A stretch of 64,000 nucleotides of DNA from JALZVT01 sp039029135 (lineage in GTDB: Bacteria > Pseudomonadota > Gammaproteobacteria > Pseudomonadales > Azotimanducaceae): positions 62,001 to 126,000 of the forward strand of contig JBCCGT010000005.1 in assembly GCA_039029135.1 (NCBI GenBank), written 5' to 3'. A program made the position numbers and the translations under genes. Below are positions 50,536-60,322 of this stretch, piece by piece (position 1 is the stretch's first letter; the number at the start of each line of letters is the position of its first letter). Below the pieces are notes generated by a model. It had not been told where the DNA came from. It made no database searches and saw only the letters and a program-made list of their open reading frames with translations.

Positions 50536-52378
50536 GGTGGAGGCCGTCGCCGCGGCGCGCATTCGTCAGCTCGATCGGGTGACGTCCGATCAGATCGCTG
50601 CGGGCGAGGTCGTGGAGCGCCCGGCGTCGGTCGTTAAAGAGCTGGTCGAAAACGCGCTGGACGCCGGTGCGCGGCGGATCGCGGTGGCGCTCGAAGGCGG
50701 CGGCGTGAAGCGGATTCGCGTCACGGACGACGGCCGCGGCATTCTGCCCGAGGACCTGCTGCTCGCGGTATCGCGGCACGCCACCAGCAAGATCGAGCGC
50801 GCCGATGATCTCGACGGCGTGCGCTCGCTCGGTTTTCGCGGCGAGGCGCTGGCGAGCGCGGCCAGCGTCGCGCGGCTGACGCTGACCTCGCGTCCCGCGG
50901 ACACGGTGAGCGCGGCGCGGCTCGTCGTGCACGGCGGGCAGGTCGGCGAGGTTCAACCGGCCGCGCACCCGCACGGGACCACGGTCGAAGTCGAGGACCT
51001 GTTCTTCAATACACCCGCGCGCCGCAAGTTCCTGAAAACCGAGCGCACAGAGATCGGCCACGTCGAGACCGTGCTGCGGCGCCTGGCACTCGCGCACTTC
51101 GACGTCGGCTTCGAGCTGACGAGCGGGGCGCGCACCCTGCTGGATCTGCCGGCCTGCGATTTCGCCGAGCTGCGCCTGCGCCGTCTGGCCAAGCTGCTCG
51201 GCGATGACTTCGTCGAGGGCGCAGTAGAGTTCGACGAGAGCCGTGAGGCGATCCGTCTGTGGGGCTGGATCGGAGCGCCGACGCTCACGCGCGCGCACGC
51301 GCGTGGCCAGTATTTTTTCGTCAACGGTCGACCGGTGCAGGATCGGCTCATTGCCCATGCCGTGCGGCAGGCCTACAGCGACGTCATGTTTCATGGCCGC
51401 CAACCGCTGTTCGCCGTGTTTCTGGAACTGCCCTTCGATGCCGTGGATGTGAACGTGCATCCGACCAAACACGAGATCCGTCTGCGCGATGCGCGCGGTG
51501 TGCACAATTTCGTGTTCGGGACGCTGAACCGGCTACTGCGCGCGGTGCGCCCGGAAACGGCTGCGGCGGAGGTGCGCGACGGCCTGCCGGCTGCTTCGGC
51601 CCCCGCCAGTTTCGCGTCGTCGCGGCTGCCGTTCGAGACGCATTCGCCGCTGGGCGCGACAGAGTTCGCAGAGTCACCGTTGGGCGCGACCGCGGCACCG
51701 TTCGGGTCGCCCGCGGCCGGGAGCGGGTCGCCGATTCCGGCCGCCCCGCCGTCGGCGGCGACTTTCCCGGGCGCTGCTGCGACAGATGTGGCCGAGGCGC
51801 CGCTGGGTTATGCCATCGCGCAGCTGCACGGCATCTATGTGCTCGCTCAGAACGAGGCCGGGCTGGTGCTGGTGGACATGCACGCCGCGCACGAGCGCAT
51901 CACGTACGAACAGCTAAAGACCGATCTGCACGCCGGCGAGGTTCGCTCCCAGCGGCTGCTCGTGCCGGTCAACGTCAGCGTCAGCGCGACAGAGGCGGAC
52001 GCCGTCGAGGCCGACGCGCCGGAGTTTGAGCGACTCGGCTTCACGATTACGCGCCTGGGCCGCGAACTGCTCAGCGTGCGCGAGGCGCCCGTCCTGCTGC
52101 TCGACGAAAACCTGGAGGCCATCGTGCACGACCTGGTGGGCGATCTGGAGCTCGCCGAGGGCAGCCGTCGCATTCTGCAGATGCAGGAGCGCCTGCTCGC
52201 CAACATCGCCTGTCGGCGCTCGCTGCGCGCGCATCGACAGATGACGATCGCAGAGATGAACGCGCTGCTGCGTCTCATGGAGCGCACCCCCAACTTCGGG
52301 CAGTGCAACCATGGCCGGCCGACCTATCGCATGTTCGATATGGCGGAGTTGGACGGCTTTTTCCTGCGCGGCCAATAG
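50528..52378 (+). CDS. mutL: DNA mismatch repair protein MutL
   Basis: A 616-residue GHKL ATPase that links MutS to strand incision. The N-terminal domain has IAAGEVVERPASVVKELVENALDAGA and DDGRGI. A flexible Ala/Pro/Gly-rich linker (about 340-425) follows. The C-terminal domain carries DMHAAHERITYE, ACRRSLRAHR and CNHGRP, the three metal-site motifs of endonuclease-type MutL proteins (with Met in place of Gln in the first). This differs from E. coli MutL, which needs MutH. ATG overlaps the amiB end by 8 bp. Confidence 0.95.
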   Translation: MPEVEAVAAARIRQLDRVTSDQIAAGEVVERPASVVKELVENALDAGARRIAVALEGGGVKRIRVTDDGRGILPEDLLLAVSRHATSKIERADDLDGVRSLGFRGEALASAASVARLTLTSRPADTVSAARLVVHGGQVGEVQPAAHPHGTTVEVEDLFFNTPARRKFLKTERTEIGHVETVLRRLALAHFDVGFELTSGARTLLDLPACDFAELRLRRLAKLLGDDFVEGAVEFDESREAIRLWGWIGAPTLTRAHARGQYFFVNGRPVQDRLIAHAVRQAYSDVMFHGRQPLFAVFLELPFDAVDVNVHPTKHEIRLRDARGVHNFVFGTLNRLLRAVRPETAAAEVRDGLPAASAPASFASSRLPFETHSPLGATEFAESPLGATAAPFGSPAAGSGSPIPAAPPSAATFPGAAATDVAEAPLGYAIAQLHGIYVLAQNEAGLVLVDMHAAHERITYEQLKTDLHAGEVRSQRLLVPVNVSVSATEADAVEADAPEFERLGFTITRLGRELLSVREAPVLLLDENLEAIVHDLVGDLELAEGSRRILQMQERLLANIACRRSLRAHRQMTIAEMNALLRLMERTPNFGQCNHGRPTYRMFDMAELDGFFLRGQ

Positions 52379-52379
52379 C

Positions 52380-53327
52380 GTGGTCGCGCGCTTTGCAGAA
52401 CGCCGCGCGCTCGCGATCAGCGGCCCGACGGCGATCGGCAAGACCGCACTCGCCATGGCACTGGCGCAGCGTTTGCCGGTGGATCTCATCAGCGTCGATT
52501 CGGCCATGGTCTACCGGCAGATGGACATCGGCACCGCCAAACCATCCGCGGTAGAGCTCGCGCTGGCGCCGCACGCGCTGATCGACCTGGTCGATCCGTC
52601 GGAGGCCTACTCTACGGCGCGGTTTCTGCACGACGCGGGCGACGTGGTTGCCGACAGCTTTGCGCGCGGCCGCATCCCGGTCTTCGTCGGCGGCACCATG
52701 ATGTATTTCAACGCGCTGCGCGAGGGCCTCGCGGACCTGCCAGCGGCCGATGCCGAGGTGCGTGCAGCGCTCGCCGCGGAGCTCGCGGCGCGTGGAGGCT
52801 CGGCGCTGCACGCGGAGCTGGCGCGCGTCGACCCGGCCGCCGCGCAGCGCATCGAGCCCGCCAATCGCCAGCGCCTGCTGCGCGCGTTGGAGGTCTATCG
52901 AATCAGCGGCAAACCGATCTCAGCGTATTGGGGCGAACAGCGGCCCATGCTGCAGTCCCACGGGGCCGAACTGCTGGAAGTGACGCTCGTGCCGCGCGAC
53001 CGCGCGGCGCTGTATGCGCGCATCGACCGGCGCTTCGGCGCCATGCTGGAACAGGGGCTGCTGGGCGAGGTCGAGACGCTGTATGCGCGCGGCGATCTGT
53101 CGCTCGAGCTGCCGTCCATGCGCAGCGTCGGCTACCGGCAGCTCTGGCAGCACCTCGCCGGCGAACTCAGCCTCGACGCGGCGGCGGCGCAGGCCTGCCA
53201 GGCGACCCGGCGACTCGCTAAACGTCAACTGACCTGGCAGCGCAGCTGGACGGACCTGTGCCGGCTGCACTGTGACGACGGCATCGAGACGCAGGACGCG
53301 GTTCTGCGGCTGCTGCGCTCGGGGTAG
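52380..53327 (+). CDS. miaA: tRNA dimethylallyltransferase
   Basis: A 315-residue enzyme that adds a dimethylallyl group to A37 of UNN-decoding tRNAs. The P-loop GPTAIGKTALA, DLISVDSAMVYRQMDIGTAKP and GGTMMYFNALREGL are diagnostic. The start is GTG at 52380, one base after the mutL stop; upstream frame residues belong to mutL in another frame. It leads into hfq, the conserved order. Confidence 0.95.
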   Translation: MVARFAERRALAISGPTAIGKTALAMALAQRLPVDLISVDSAMVYRQMDIGTAKPSAVELALAPHALIDLVDPSEAYSTARFLHDAGDVVADSFARGRIPVFVGGTMMYFNALREGLADLPAADAEVRAALAAELAARGGSALHAELARVDPAAAQRIEPANRQRLLRALEVYRISGKPISAYWGEQRPMLQSHGAELLEVTLVPRDRAALYARIDRRFGAMLEQGLLGEVETLYARGDLSLELPSMRSVGYRQLWQHLAGELSLDAAAAQACQATRRLAKRQLTWQRSWTDLCRLHCDDGIETQDAVLRLLRSG

Positions 53328-53358
53328 CATGAAGGCCTCATAGGGAGCGCGACCCGGT

Positions 53359-53387
53359 TTGCAATGTATCGGGTCCAAAGTCATAGT
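53359..53387 (+). promoter_or_regulatory. Candidate hfq promoter
   Basis: TTGCAA (53359-53364) and CATAGT (53382-53387) are separated by 17 bp, each matching the sigma-70 hexamers at 4 of 6 positions. It lies just after miaA, giving an hfq leader of about 100 nt. Confidence 0.35.
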
Positions 53388-53494
53388 GATTTATGCGGCC
53401 TCAGGCCGAATTGCGGCGGCGGCCCACCGCTGCGGCACCACCCGCGACGCTACTTCTGGCGCCGCGGCGTGAGACAGGACGGAGAACAACAAAA

Positions 53495-53737
53495 ATGTCG
53501 AAGGGACACTCACTGCAGGATCCTTACCTGAATACACTGCGCAAAGAACGCATCCCGGTGTCGATCTATCTGGTCAACGGCATCAAGCTGCAGGGCCAGA
53601 TCGAGTCTTTCGATCAGTTTGTCGTGCTGCTGCGCAACTCTGTTAGCCAGATGGTCTACAAGCACGCGATCTCAACGGTGGTTCCGGCGCGCAACGTCAA
53701 ACTCGCTCAGTCAGACTCGCAAGAAAACAACGACTAG
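53495..53737 (+). CDS. hfq: RNA chaperone Hfq
   Basis: An 80-residue Sm-like hexameric chaperone for sRNA-mRNA pairing. The Sm1 region (QDPYLNTLRKERIPVSIYLVNG) and Sm2 with VYKHAISTVVP are intact. The C-terminal tail is short, as in Pseudomonas. ATG at 53495 follows GGACGGAGAAC. Confidence 0.97.
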   Translation: MSKGHSLQDPYLNTLRKERIPVSIYLVNGIKLQGQIESFDQFVVLLRNSVSQMVYKHAISTVVPARNVKLAQSDSQENND

Positions 53738-53793
53738 CCCGTCCCTCGAGCCTTCTTGTCGCTCGCGGGCAGTCAGCAGCGCCAGGAATACTC

Positions 53794-55104
53794 ATGCTCT
53801 TCGAACGCCCGGCGGCGGGCAGAAAAGCCGTGCTTCTTCACGTCAGCTTCGGTCAGGAGACCGCGGCTGCTGCGCGTGAGCGACTGCAGGAATTGGCCGA
53901 ACTCGCGACGTCCGCCGCCATGGCTGTGGTCGAGCAGGTCACCGCGCGACGCCGGGATCCGCATCCGCGCTGGTTCGTCGGCAGCGGCAAACTGGAAGAG
54001 CTCAAGCTGCTGCTTAGCCAGGTTGCGGCGGACGTGCTGGTCGTCAATCACGAGCTGAGTCCGGGACAGCAGCGCAACATCGAAGAGACGCTCGGCATTG
54101 GCGTGCTCAGCCGCACGGAGCTCATCCTCAACATCTTTGCCGATCGCGCGCGCACCCACGAGGGCCAGCTACAGGTCGAGCTGGCGCAGTGCAAGCATGC
54201 GAAGACCCGGCTGGTCCGCGGCTGGACGCACCTGGACCGGCAGAAAGGCGGCGTGGGTATGCGCGGCGCTGGCGAGAAGCAGATCGAGCTCGATCAGCGG
54301 ATGCTCGATGCGCGCATCAAGAGCGTCCAGCAGAAGCTCGCGCGGGTGCGCGCCCGGCGCGCGCAGGGCCGGCGCCGCAGGCGCCGCGAGGAGGTGCCCA
54401 CCGTCGCGCTCGTTGGCTATACCAATGCCGGCAAGTCGACACTGTTCAACGCGCTGACCAGCGGCGAGGTCATGGCCGAGGATCGCCTGTTCGCTACGCT
54501 CGATCCGACGCTGCGGCGGCTCGCGCTGCCCGGTCTTGGCGACGTCGTGCTGGCGGATACCGTGGGCTTCATTCGCGACCTGCCCCACGACCTGGTCGAG
54601 GCGTTCAAGGCCACGCTTGAAGAGGTGGCCGGCGCGGATCTTCTGCTACATGTGATCGATGGCGCGGATCCATTGGCCGCTGAACGGGTCGAAGACGTAC
54701 GGCAGGTGCTCGCAGAGCTGGACGCGCACGAGCTGCCCTGTCTGCTGGTGCTTAACAAGTCCGACCTGCCGGGGGCGAATCTGCCGCTCGAACTCGCGGC
54801 GGCGACGGACGATGGCGTGCGCGTCAGCGCCCTGACCGGCGCTGGCCTGACGAGCCTGAAGCGGCGAATTGCTATGCTGCTTGGGCCCGTCGAGCCGCTG
54901 ACGATTCGACTGGGTCCGGAACATGGACGGACGCTGGCCTGGCTGTATGAGATCGGCGCGGTCGTGAGCCAGTCGGGGCACGCGGACGGTGGCTGGGAGA
55001 TCTGTGCGCGGCTCGATGACGCGGCACTTGGACGCCTGCGGAAGGCCGGGGGCGTTGTCTTGCAGGGGCTAGAGGGCGTCCATAGAATCTCTTGCGAGCA
55101 ATAG
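53794..55104 (+). CDS. hflX: Ribosome-associated GTPase HflX
   Basis: A 436-residue GTPase that splits stalled ribosomes. An N-terminal HflX domain (about 20-190, with WFVGSGKLEEL and KGGVGMRGAGEKQIELD) precedes the G domain: G1 GYTNAGKSTLFN, G3 DTVGFIRDLP, G4 NKSD. The start is ATG at 53794 after CAGGAA. It lies 56 bp after hfq and 100 bp before hflK. Confidence 0.96.
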   Translation: MLFERPAAGRKAVLLHVSFGQETAAAARERLQELAELATSAAMAVVEQVTARRRDPHPRWFVGSGKLEELKLLLSQVAADVLVVNHELSPGQQRNIEETLGIGVLSRTELILNIFADRARTHEGQLQVELAQCKHAKTRLVRGWTHLDRQKGGVGMRGAGEKQIELDQRMLDARIKSVQQKLARVRARRAQGRRRRRREEVPTVALVGYTNAGKSTLFNALTSGEVMAEDRLFATLDPTLRRLALPGLGDVVLADTVGFIRDLPHDLVEAFKATLEEVAGADLLLHVIDGADPLAAERVEDVRQVLAELDAHELPCLLVLNKSDLPGANLPLELAAATDDGVRVSALTGAGLTSLKRRIAMLLGPVEPLTIRLGPEHGRTLAWLYEIGAVVSQSGHADGGWEICARLDDAALGRLRKAGGVVLQGLEGVHRISCEQ

Positions 55105-55204
55105 AGAATCTCGTCACATCAATAGAAATTCGCCCCTTTGCGCAACGACGCGTACTGCGCGGCTTCAGACGGGCGGGTACGCTCGATACAAAGGTAGAAG
55201 ACGA

Positions 55205-56332
55205 ATGGCTTGGAACGAACCGGGCGGAGACAAGGACCCCTGGAGCGGCCGCGGCGGCGATCAGGGACCACCCGATCTCGATGAGGCCTTTAAAAAGCTG
55301 CAGAGCCAGCTAACCGGCATCTTCGGTGGCGGCGGGGGCTCGCGCAGCGGCAGCAGCGGCCCGAGCGCCGGCATGTTCGCGGGGCTGCTGGTGCTCGCCC
55401 TGATCGTGTATGCCGTCGGCGGCTTCTACATGGTCGACGAGTCGGAGCGCGCGGTTGAGTTTCGCTTCGGCAAGGTGAAAGAAGAGGTCTCTCCGCCGGG
55501 CCTGCACTGGTATCCGCTGTTTATCGACAGCGTCGAGATCGTCAACGTTGCCCAGGTTCGGGAGCATCCGCACAAGGCGCTGATGCTCACCGAGGACGAG
55601 AACATCGTCGACGTGTCGCTGACCGTGCAATGGATCATCAACAACGCGATCGACTACGTGGTCAAGGTGAAGGAACCGATGATCTCGCTCGATCACGCGA
55701 CCGAGAGCGCGCTGCGGCACGTGGTCGGCAGCTCGGAGATGGACTACGTCATCACCGAAGGTCGCGCCGCGATCGGCGCCGAGGTGCAGCAGCGCCTGCA
55801 GTCCTATCTGGACCTGTACAACACCGGCATCCAAGTCAGCTCTATCCAGATCAAGGAGACGGGGCCGCCCCAGCAGGTGAAGGAAGCCTTCGACGACGTG
55901 CAGAAAGCGAAGGAAGACGAGGCGCGGCTGATCAACGAGGCCGACGCCTATGCCGAGAAGGTGATTCCCGAGGCCCGTGGTCAGGCACAGCGCCAGCTCG
56001 AGCAGGCCAACGCCTATCGCGACGAGGTGGTCGCGCGCAGCGAGGGTGAGGCCGATCGCTTCACCAAGCTTTGGCGGGAGTACTCGTCGGCCAAGAAGGT
56101 GACTCGCGATCGGCTCTATATCGACGCCGTCGAATCGGTGCTCGCGCGGTCGAACAAGGTGATGGTCGACGTCGAGGGCGGCAACAACATGCTGTACCTG
56201 CCGCTCGATCGCATGGGCAGTCGCGGTCCGTCGGGCGATCTGGGGCAGTCGCAGATTCGCCGCATGGTGGAAGACGAGGTGCGCGATCTCGCCCGCAACT
56301 CGCCGTCTATCCGCCGCACCAATCCGCGCTAA
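55205..56332 (+). CDS. hflK: FtsH protease modulator HflK
   Basis: A 375-residue SPFH/band-7 protein that forms a periplasmic-facing cage around FtsH with HflC. A Gly/Ser-rich cytoplasmic N-terminus (with WNEPGGDKDPW) precedes one membrane helix (about 57-77) and the SPFH domain, then a long alanine- and glutamate-rich helix. AGAAG precedes the ATG. It lies 24 bp before hflC. Confidence 0.96.
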   Translation: MAWNEPGGDKDPWSGRGGDQGPPDLDEAFKKLQSQLTGIFGGGGGSRSGSSGPSAGMFAGLLVLALIVYAVGGFYMVDESERAVEFRFGKVKEEVSPPGLHWYPLFIDSVEIVNVAQVREHPHKALMLTEDENIVDVSLTVQWIINNAIDYVVKVKEPMISLDHATESALRHVVGSSEMDYVITEGRAAIGAEVQQRLQSYLDLYNTGIQVSSIQIKETGPPQQVKEAFDDVQKAKEDEARLINEADAYAEKVIPEARGQAQRQLEQANAYRDEVVARSEGEADRFTKLWREYSSAKKVTRDRLYIDAVESVLARSNKVMVDVEGGNNMLYLPLDRMGSRGPSGDLGQSQIRRMVEDEVRDLARNSPSIRRTNPR

Positions 56333-56356
56333 AGCGTTAGTACGAAGGAGCAAGCC

Positions 56357-57232
56357 ATGAGCTTCAGAAGCCTGTTGATGCTGATTCTTGTCGCGGCGAC
56401 GGTCCTGTTGGTCGCGAATTCAGTCTACACCGTCAAAGAGACCGAGCGGGCGATCAAGCTGCGCTTCGGCGCGGTCGAGGAGGCGGACGTGCCGCCCGGA
56501 CTGCATTTCAAGCTGCCGATTGCCGAAGAGATTCGCAAGTTCGACGCACGCGTGCTGACCCAGGACGCAGAACCGCAGCGCTATTACTCGCTCGAGAAAA
56601 AGCCGCTGATCGTGGACTCGTTTGCCAAGTGGCGGATCCGCGACGTCGGCCGCTACTACACCGCGACGTCGGGCGACGAGCGCCGCGGCAGGATGCTGCT
56701 GGCCCAGCGCGTCGACGAGGGGCTGCGCAACCAGATCAGCCGTCGTGACATGCACTCTGTGGTCAGCGGCGAGCGCGACGAGTTGATGCAGGAGCTGACG
56801 AGCGAGCTGAACGAGTCCATGCAGGCGGACGTCGGCGTCGAGGTGATTGACGTGCGCGTGAAGAAGATCGACCTGCCGCAGGAAGTGAGTGCGGCGGTCT
56901 ATGACCGCATGAACTCTGAGCGTCACATCGAGGCGCAGCAGCACCGCGCTCAGGGCCAGGAGCGCGCGCTGGGTATTCGCGCGGACGCCGATCGCCAGGT
57001 GGTAGTGCTGGAGGCCGAGGCCTACGGCAAGGCGGAGCAGATTCGCGGCGACGGCGATGCGAAGGCCGCCGAGATCTATGCGGGTGCGTTCAATCAGGAC
57101 CCGGAGTTCTACGAGTTTTATCGCAGCATCAACGCGTACACCAACGTGTTCGGCAACGACGGCGATCTGCTGGTTGTCGACCCGAACAGCGAGTTCTTCA
57201 AATATCTGAAGGACGCGCAGGGCGGCGAATAG
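56357..57232 (+). CDS. hflC: FtsH protease modulator HflC
   Basis: A 291-residue SPFH partner of HflK with one N-terminal membrane helix (about 5-22). ETERAIKLRFGAV, ISRRDMHSVVSGERD and FYEFYRSINAY are family marks. GAAGGAG precedes the ATG. Co-transcribed with hflK. Confidence 0.96.
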   Translation: MSFRSLLMLILVAATVLLVANSVYTVKETERAIKLRFGAVEEADVPPGLHFKLPIAEEIRKFDARVLTQDAEPQRYYSLEKKPLIVDSFAKWRIRDVGRYYTATSGDERRGRMLLAQRVDEGLRNQISRRDMHSVVSGERDELMQELTSELNESMQADVGVEVIDVRVKKIDLPQEVSAAVYDRMNSERHIEAQQHRAQGQERALGIRADADRQVVVLEAEAYGKAEQIRGDGDAKAAEIYAGAFNQDPEFYEFYRSINAYTNVFGNDGDLLVVDPNSEFFKYLKDAQGGE

Positions 57233-57260
57233 CCGCCCCCTGCCGCCTCGGTAGGCCATC

Positions 57261-58433
57261 GTGGACCCTGAAATCTGGCGACTGCCGGCGGCAGTCGACG
57301 AAGTGCTGCCGCCCAGAGCCTGGCACCTGGAACAGCTGCGTCGGGGCGTGCTCGACCTGTTCCAAAGCTGGGGCTACGAGTACGTCGAGCCGCCACTGAT
57401 TGAGTATCTCGACGCGCTGCTTGTCGGCAACGATCTGAATCTGGTGACGCTTAAGGTTCCCGACCAACTCAGCGGCCGCACGCTCGGCGTGCGCGCCGAT
57501 ATGACCAGCCAGGCGGCGCGGATCGATGCCAACAGCCTGCCAGCGAGCGGCGTTCAGCGGCTGTGCTACGCCGGCCCCATCGCGCGCGCGACGCCGCGCC
57601 GCGTCCTCGAATCCAGAGTGCCGCTGAAGGCCGGCGCGGAAATCTACGGCACCACGGCGCGCGCGGCGGATCTCGAGGTCATGCTGCTTGCGCTCGATGC
57701 GCTGTCTGGGGCGGGACTCGCGACGCCGGTCATCGAACTGGGCGACGTCGGCATCGTCGCCGCCATACTCGACACGCTGACGCTGGACGAGGGGCGTCGA
57801 CGGCAGGTGCTGGAAGCGATACGGGTAAAGTCCGAAACCGACATCGCGTCGCTGCTGGCGGGTCAGGCGCAGGCCGATCTGCTGTGCGAGCTCGTGCGCC
57901 TGATGGGGCCGCCGGAGGCGCTGCAGGCGGCCCGCAAGCTGTTAGGAGCGCCGCACCCCGAGCTGCTTGGTGTCCTCGATCAACTAGAAGCCCTGGTAGA
58001 GGAGTTGTCTCGCCAGCGCCCACAGGCACAGCTGCGCGTGGACCTCAGCGAGCACGTCGGCTTCGGCTATCACAAGGGCCTGGTCTTTGCGCTCTTCGAC
58101 ATCGAACACGGCACGGCGCTCGCGCGCGGCGGCCGTTACGACGGCATCGGCGAGCAGTTCGGTCGCGCGCGCCCCGCGACGGGCTTCGATCTGAATCTCA
58201 AGTCCCTGCTCGGCGCCGCGCCCGCGCTGGAACCGACGGGCGCCATCTGGGCGCCGGTCGCGCCGGGCGAAGAGGCGGCCGGTCGCCTGGCGGCCATGGC
58301 ACAATTGCGCGCCGCGGGAGAACGCGTCGTCGATGCGCTGGATTTGGACGCGGAGCCGCCGCCGAGCTGTGATAGATTGCTCGTCCTGTCCGATGCGCGG
58401 TGGCGCGTCGAACCGCTGGCCGTCAGGCGTTAG
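57261..58433 (+). CDS. hisZ: ATP phosphoribosyltransferase regulatory subunit
   Basis: A 390-residue HisRS-like protein without synthetase activity that activates short-form HisG in histidine synthesis. Features: GYEYVEPPLIEYLDAL, RADMTSQAARI and YHKGLVFALFD. The start is GTG at 57261 after GGTAGG. The usual place is between hflC and purA. HisG itself is not in the window. Confidence 0.93.
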   Translation: MDPEIWRLPAAVDEVLPPRAWHLEQLRRGVLDLFQSWGYEYVEPPLIEYLDALLVGNDLNLVTLKVPDQLSGRTLGVRADMTSQAARIDANSLPASGVQRLCYAGPIARATPRRVLESRVPLKAGAEIYGTTARAADLEVMLLALDALSGAGLATPVIELGDVGIVAAILDTLTLDEGRRRQVLEAIRVKSETDIASLLAGQAQADLLCELVRLMGPPEALQAARKLLGAPHPELLGVLDQLEALVEELSRQRPQAQLRVDLSEHVGFGYHKGLVFALFDIEHGTALARGGRYDGIGEQFGRARPATGFDLNLKSLLGAAPALEPTGAIWAPVAPGEEAAGRLAAMAQLRAAGERVVDALDLDAEPPPSCDRLLVLSDARWRVEPLAVRR

Positions 58434-58490
58434 CTGCTCGTCGGCGACAACCTCCAACCTCTTCAGACTTCTTTTCAGGCGGATTGCATC

Positions 58491-59786
58491 ATGGGACGTA
58501 GCGTTGTTGTGCTCGGCACTCAGTGGGGTGACGAGGGCAAAGGCAAGATCGTCGATCTCTTGACGGAGCGCGCCACGGCGGTGGCCCGCTTTCAGGGCGG
58601 CCACAACGCGGGCCACACGCTGGTCATCGACGGCAAGAAGACCGTCCTGCATTTGATTCCTTCCGGCATCCTGCGCGCCGACGTGCAGTGCCTGATCGGC
58701 AATGGCGTGGTGCTCGCCCCGGGGCCGCTGCTTGAGGAAGTCGCGCTGCTCGAACGCTCTGGCATCAGCGTGCGCGAACGCCTGCGCATCTCGCCGGCCT
58801 GTCCCCTGATCCTGCCCTATCACGTGGAGCTCGACCGCGTTCGGGAAGAGGCGCGCGGCAATGCCAAGATCGGCACGACCGGGCGCGGCATCGGTCCGGC
58901 CTATGAAGACAAGACCGCGCGCCGCGGCGTGCGCCTCGGCGACGTGCTGTACCCGCAACAGTTCGCGGCCAAACTGGCGGAAGTCATGGAGTACCACAAC
59001 TTCATGCTGGTCAATTATCACAAGACGATGCCCGTCGATTTCCAACGCACGCTCGACGAGGTGATGGCGCACGCGGAGGAGCTCAAACCGATGATCGCGG
59101 ACGTCGGTCCGCTGCTGCACGAGGTGCGCAGCGGCGGCGGCAACCTGCTGTTCGAAGGGGCTCAGGGTGCACTATTGGACGTGGATCTCGGCACCTACCC
59201 CTATGTGACCTCTTCCAACACCACGGCGGGCGGCACCGCGATTGGCAGCGGTTTCGGTCCGCTGTACCTCGACTATGTGCTCGGGATTACCAAGGCCTAT
59301 GCGACCCGTGTGGGCTCGGGGCCCTTTCCCACGGAGCTGTTCGACGACGTGGGCGCCGAGCTCGCCCGCCGCGGCCACGAGTTCGGCGCGACGACGGGCC
59401 GGCCGCGACGCTGCGGCTGGTTCGACGCGGTGGCGCTGCGGCAGGCTGTGCAGATCAACAGCATCTCTGGGCTGTGCCTGACCAAGCTCGACGTGCTGGA
59501 CGAGCTCGAGGAAATCAGGATCTGCGTCGGCTATGAGACCACGGACGGCAGCGAGAGCGTGCCGCGTTTCGAGGCGGAGTCGTACTCGCGCGTTAAGCCC
59601 GTCTACGAGACCATTCCGGGCTGGCGCAGCTCGACCGCCGGTGCCCAGCGGCTCGCGGATTTACCCGCGGCGGCTCGCGCCTACATCTTGCGCATCGAGG
59701 ACGCCGTGGGCGCGCCCGTGGATCTGGTGTCTACGGGTCCGGATCGCGTGGAGACAATCGAGCTGCGGGATCCGTTCGCCGACTGA
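58491..59786 (+). CDS. purA: Adenylosuccinate synthetase
   Basis: A 431-residue enzyme that makes adenylosuccinate from IMP, Asp and GTP. GTQWGDEGKGKIVDLL, GGHNAGHTLV, IGTTGRGIGPAYEDK and the closing KLDVLDELEEIRICVGY are diagnostic. ATG at 58491 follows AGGCGGA. It closes the conserved block; the convergent pilin-like gene follows. Confidence 0.97.
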   Translation: MGRSVVVLGTQWGDEGKGKIVDLLTERATAVARFQGGHNAGHTLVIDGKKTVLHLIPSGILRADVQCLIGNGVVLAPGPLLEEVALLERSGISVRERLRISPACPLILPYHVELDRVREEARGNAKIGTTGRGIGPAYEDKTARRGVRLGDVLYPQQFAAKLAEVMEYHNFMLVNYHKTMPVDFQRTLDEVMAHAEELKPMIADVGPLLHEVRSGGGNLLFEGAQGALLDVDLGTYPYVTSSNTTAGGTAIGSGFGPLYLDYVLGITKAYATRVGSGPFPTELFDDVGAELARRGHEFGATTGRPRRCGWFDAVALRQAVQINSISGLCLTKLDVLDELEEIRICVGYETTDGSESVPRFEAESYSRVKPVYETIPGWRSSTAGAQRLADLPAAARAYILRIEDAVGAPVDLVSTGPDRVETIELRDPFAD

Positions 59787-59805
59787 GCGACGGACGCTGG
59801 CGTGG

Positions 59806-60246
59806 CTAGTTGTTCTGGGTGACGACGGTAGACGCGACGGTCAGGGCACCAAACGCGGGCCGTGTGATCGTCACCTGCGAATCGCCGTCCCCGAACGCAC
59901 CGGTCGCTTCGATGCCAACCGCGCCGGAGGTGGCGCTGCCGGTGCCCGCGATGTAGGGGGCACCGCCGCCGGGCGCGCGGCCGTTACTGCTGTCCAGAAA
60001 GCTGATCCAGCCGGCGGTGTCGGGCGGAACCGGGTCACCGACGACGATACCCTGGGCAAGCTGCGCCTGGGCGAAGACGTAGCGACCGCGAATGGCGCGG
60101 ACGGCCTCGTCGTAGTGGTTGTGAACGACGGTTGCGCTGCTGGATTCGATATAGTCGTTGTAGCTTGAAGCCGCGACTGCGGACAGAATGCCGATGACCG
60201 CAACCACGACCATCAGCTCGAGAAGGGTAAAGCCACGTTGGCGCAT
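59806..60246 (-). CDS. Type IV pilin-like protein
   Basis: A 146-residue prepilin. The start MRQRGFTLLELMVVVAVIG has the PilD cleavage site after the Gly and Glu at mature position +5, followed by a long hydrophobic helix. The mature domain is small and lacks a C-terminal cysteine pair, so this is likely a minor pilin or pseudopilin. AGGAG precedes the ATG at 60246. It stands alone, divergent from the Trm112-like gene, with a CRP-like site 77 bp upstream. It could belong to the pilus that FimX or the orphan ATPase serves. Confidence 0.82.
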   Translation of the reverse strand: MRQRGFTLLELMVVVAVIGILSAVAASSYNDYIESSSATVVHNHYDEAVRAIRGRYVFAQAQLAQGIVVGDPVPPDTAGWISFLDSSNGRAPGGGAPYIAGTGSATSGAVGIEATGAFGDGDSQVTITRPAFGALTVASTVVTQNN

Positions 60247-60322
60247 GAGAACTCCTGCTGTGTGACTGGCGCGTCCCTGTGCACCCGACAGAGTTAGCTT
60301 AGAGCCGCCCGTGGAGCGCATA

